Assembly (NCBI GenBank): GCA_021828925.1 | Contig: JAJZCT010000240.1 | Location: forward strand, 1-5,878 | Length of the DNA: 5,878 nt | Source of the DNA: Planctomycetota bacterium | GTDB lineage: Bacteria; Planctomycetota; Phycisphaerae; WQYP01 | Direction of reading: 5' to 3' | Shown: one piece after another, positions 4,931 to 5,878 of the stretch | Layout of the letters: each line of letters opens with the position of its first letter | Position numbering within the stretch: the stretch's first letter is position 1 | Program-made: the position numbers and the translations under genes | Notes under the pieces: model-generated | Told to the model about the DNA's origin: nothing | Databases searched by the model: none | Seen by the model: only the letters and a program-made list of their open reading frames with translations

Positions 4931-5782
4931 ATGTCCGCCCGTCAAACCATTGATTATCTCCGCCAGGGTGCGGCTTTGAATCGTGAAGATTCTTTGCGCA
5001 GCGGCCACATGCTGCATTTTCCGGCATCCGGTGAACTCATTATCGCGGGAGATCTGCACAACCACTGGCGGAATTATGAGAAAATCAAAACGTTTGCCGC
5101 CCTCGATCATTTTCCCGAACGCCATGTGATTCTGCAGGAACTCATCCACGGCGGGGCTTTAGGTCCGGACGGGGAAGATAACAGCATTCAAATGCTCCTC
5201 GATGCCATCGACTGGGCCTTCCAGTATCCGGGGCGGGTGCATTTTCTCTTAGCCAACCATGATTTGGCTCAGATTCAGGCAATCCCGATCATGAAGGACG
5301 GTTACGACCTTACTGACCGCTTTAATCGTGGATTTAGTGTTTTTTATGGCAGCAAAGCGGCCGAAGTTTCGGCGGCTTTTCGCGAATTTGTCCATAGCAT
5401 GCCTTTGGCGGGCATAACCATCAGCGGTATATTTTTAAGCCATTCCCTTCCTGGCGATCTCGATTTGCCCTCGTTTGACGCCGGTATTGTACGACGCACC
5501 CTGACCGATGCGGATTACCAGCGAAATGGTTCGGTCTACAAGATGCTCTGGGGCCGGTCTCAAAGTGAGCAAACCTTGGCTGCGCTGAGCAAGCTTTGGT
5601 GGGCCGATGTGTTTATCTGCGGCCATCAGATGCAGGACAGCGGCTTTGGTTTGCTGGGTAAGAATATGTTAATTATCGATTCGTCCCACAATCATGGTGT
5701 TCTGCTGCCACTGGTACTTGACCGCCAATACACCATGAGTGATCTGGTAAAAGTATTGGTTCCGCTGGCCGGGGTGCAATAG
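4931..5782 (+). CDS. PPP-like metallophosphoesterase, probable Ser/Thr protein phosphatase
   Basis: This 283-aa soluble protein has the calcineurin-like metal-binding motifs in order: IIAGDLHNHWRN (37-48) with Asp41 and His43, ILQELIHGG (67-75), HFLLANHDLAQ (104-114) with Asn109 and His110, FLSHSLP (168-174) with His171, and ICGHQMQDSGFG (229-240) with His232. These correspond to the GDxH, GDxxDRG, GNHE, and two later His motifs of PPP phosphatases, which remove phosphate from Ser/Thr using two metal ions. The second motif has Glu70 where Asp is usual. From memory the LQE..HGG form is typical of a planctomycete branch, so I do not take it as damage. The ATG at 4931 follows AAGGAG, but only three bases separate them, which is tight. 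Its position after a Ser/Thr kinase gene suggests that it reverses the kinase's phosphorylation; other substrates, such as nucleotides, cannot be excluded. Confidence 0.88.
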   Translation: MSARQTIDYLRQGAALNREDSLRSGHMLHFPASGELIIAGDLHNHWRNYEKIKTFAALDHFPERHVILQELIHGGALGPDGEDNSIQMLLDAIDWAFQYPGRVHFLLANHDLAQIQAIPIMKDGYDLTDRFNRGFSVFYGSKAAEVSAAFREFVHSMPLAGITISGIFLSHSLPGDLDLPSFDAGIVRRTLTDADYQRNGSVYKMLWGRSQSEQTLAALSKLWWADVFICGHQMQDSGFGLLGKNMLIIDSSHNHGVLLPLVLDRQYTMSDLVKVLVPLAGVQ

Positions 5783-5787
5783 CCCCT

Positions 5788-5825
5788 GCCGCTGGTTGCA
5801 AAATCGCTTCCACCAACCTGGCGGC
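5788..5825 (+). terminator. Imperfect inverted repeat after the phosphatase gene
   Basis: GCCGC (5788-5792) and GGTT (5794-5797) can pair with AACC (5815-5818) and GCGGC (5821-5825), leaving a small internal bulge and a 17-base loop. It begins six bases after the stop codon, where a terminator would be expected, but no T-run follows, so the call is weak. Confidence 0.25.
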
Positions 5826-5849
5826 TCGTTGGACCAATCAAAACAATGA

Positions 5850-5878
5850 ATGGATCGCAATAGCGTATCTCTGTCTTG
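5850..5878 (+). CDS. Possible start of another gene, cut by window edge
   Basis: An ATG at 5850 begins an open frame (MDRNSVSLS) that runs off the right edge after nine codons. No ribosome binding site precedes it. It is too short to judge and is listed only so that the edge is not read as empty. Confidence 0.15.

Overview
The window looks like chromosomal core and regulatory DNA from a Planctomycetota bacterium, perhaps of the Phycisphaerae. This rests on three things: a soluble Hanks-type Ser/Thr kinase encoded next to a PPP-like phosphatase with the ILQE..HGG / NHDLAQ motif set I associate with planctomycetes, a large membrane protein with helical repeats beside fmt, and generally weak Shine-Dalgarno sequences. 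No mobile element, CRISPR array, tRNA or rRNA was seen. The placement is by family resemblance only.

Layout. Positions 1-2574 are a leftward three-gene cluster, read from 2574 downward: a 340-aa two-helix membrane protein with four helical repeats, methionyl-tRNA formyltransferase (fmt) after a 21-bp gap, and a proline-rich membrane protein whose start overlaps the fmt stop in ATGA and which runs off the left edge. Positions 2575-2951 are a divergent intergenic region dense in inverted repeats. Read leftward it offers a TATAAT box, a leader with three successive hairpins, the last followed by seven Ts, and then a good Shine-Dalgarno for the 340-aa gene: an attenuator-like arrangement.

Positions 2952-5782 hold three rightward genes: a membrane-anchored Amidase_2/PGRP-fold protein, a soluble non-RD Ser/Thr kinase, and a PPP-like metallophosphoesterase. 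The amidase-fold protein seems to have lost all three zinc ligands (Tyr, Gln and Arg in their places), so it is probably a peptidoglycan-binding pseudo-enzyme. The kinase and phosphatase form a plausible writer/eraser pair, with a 159-bp gap holding a hairpin and a possible 25-aa reading frame. The 170-bp gap before the kinase holds a near-perfect 24-bp palindrome. The last 96 bp contain an imperfect inverted repeat and possibly the first codons of another gene.

How the genes may work together. The leftward cluster joins initiator-tRNA formylation to two envelope proteins of unknown role. The rightward genes could form a signalling module (wall sensor, kinase, phosphatase), but this is inferred from gene order only, and a terminator-like hairpin at the end of the amidase-fold gene argues that it is transcribed separately from the kinase.
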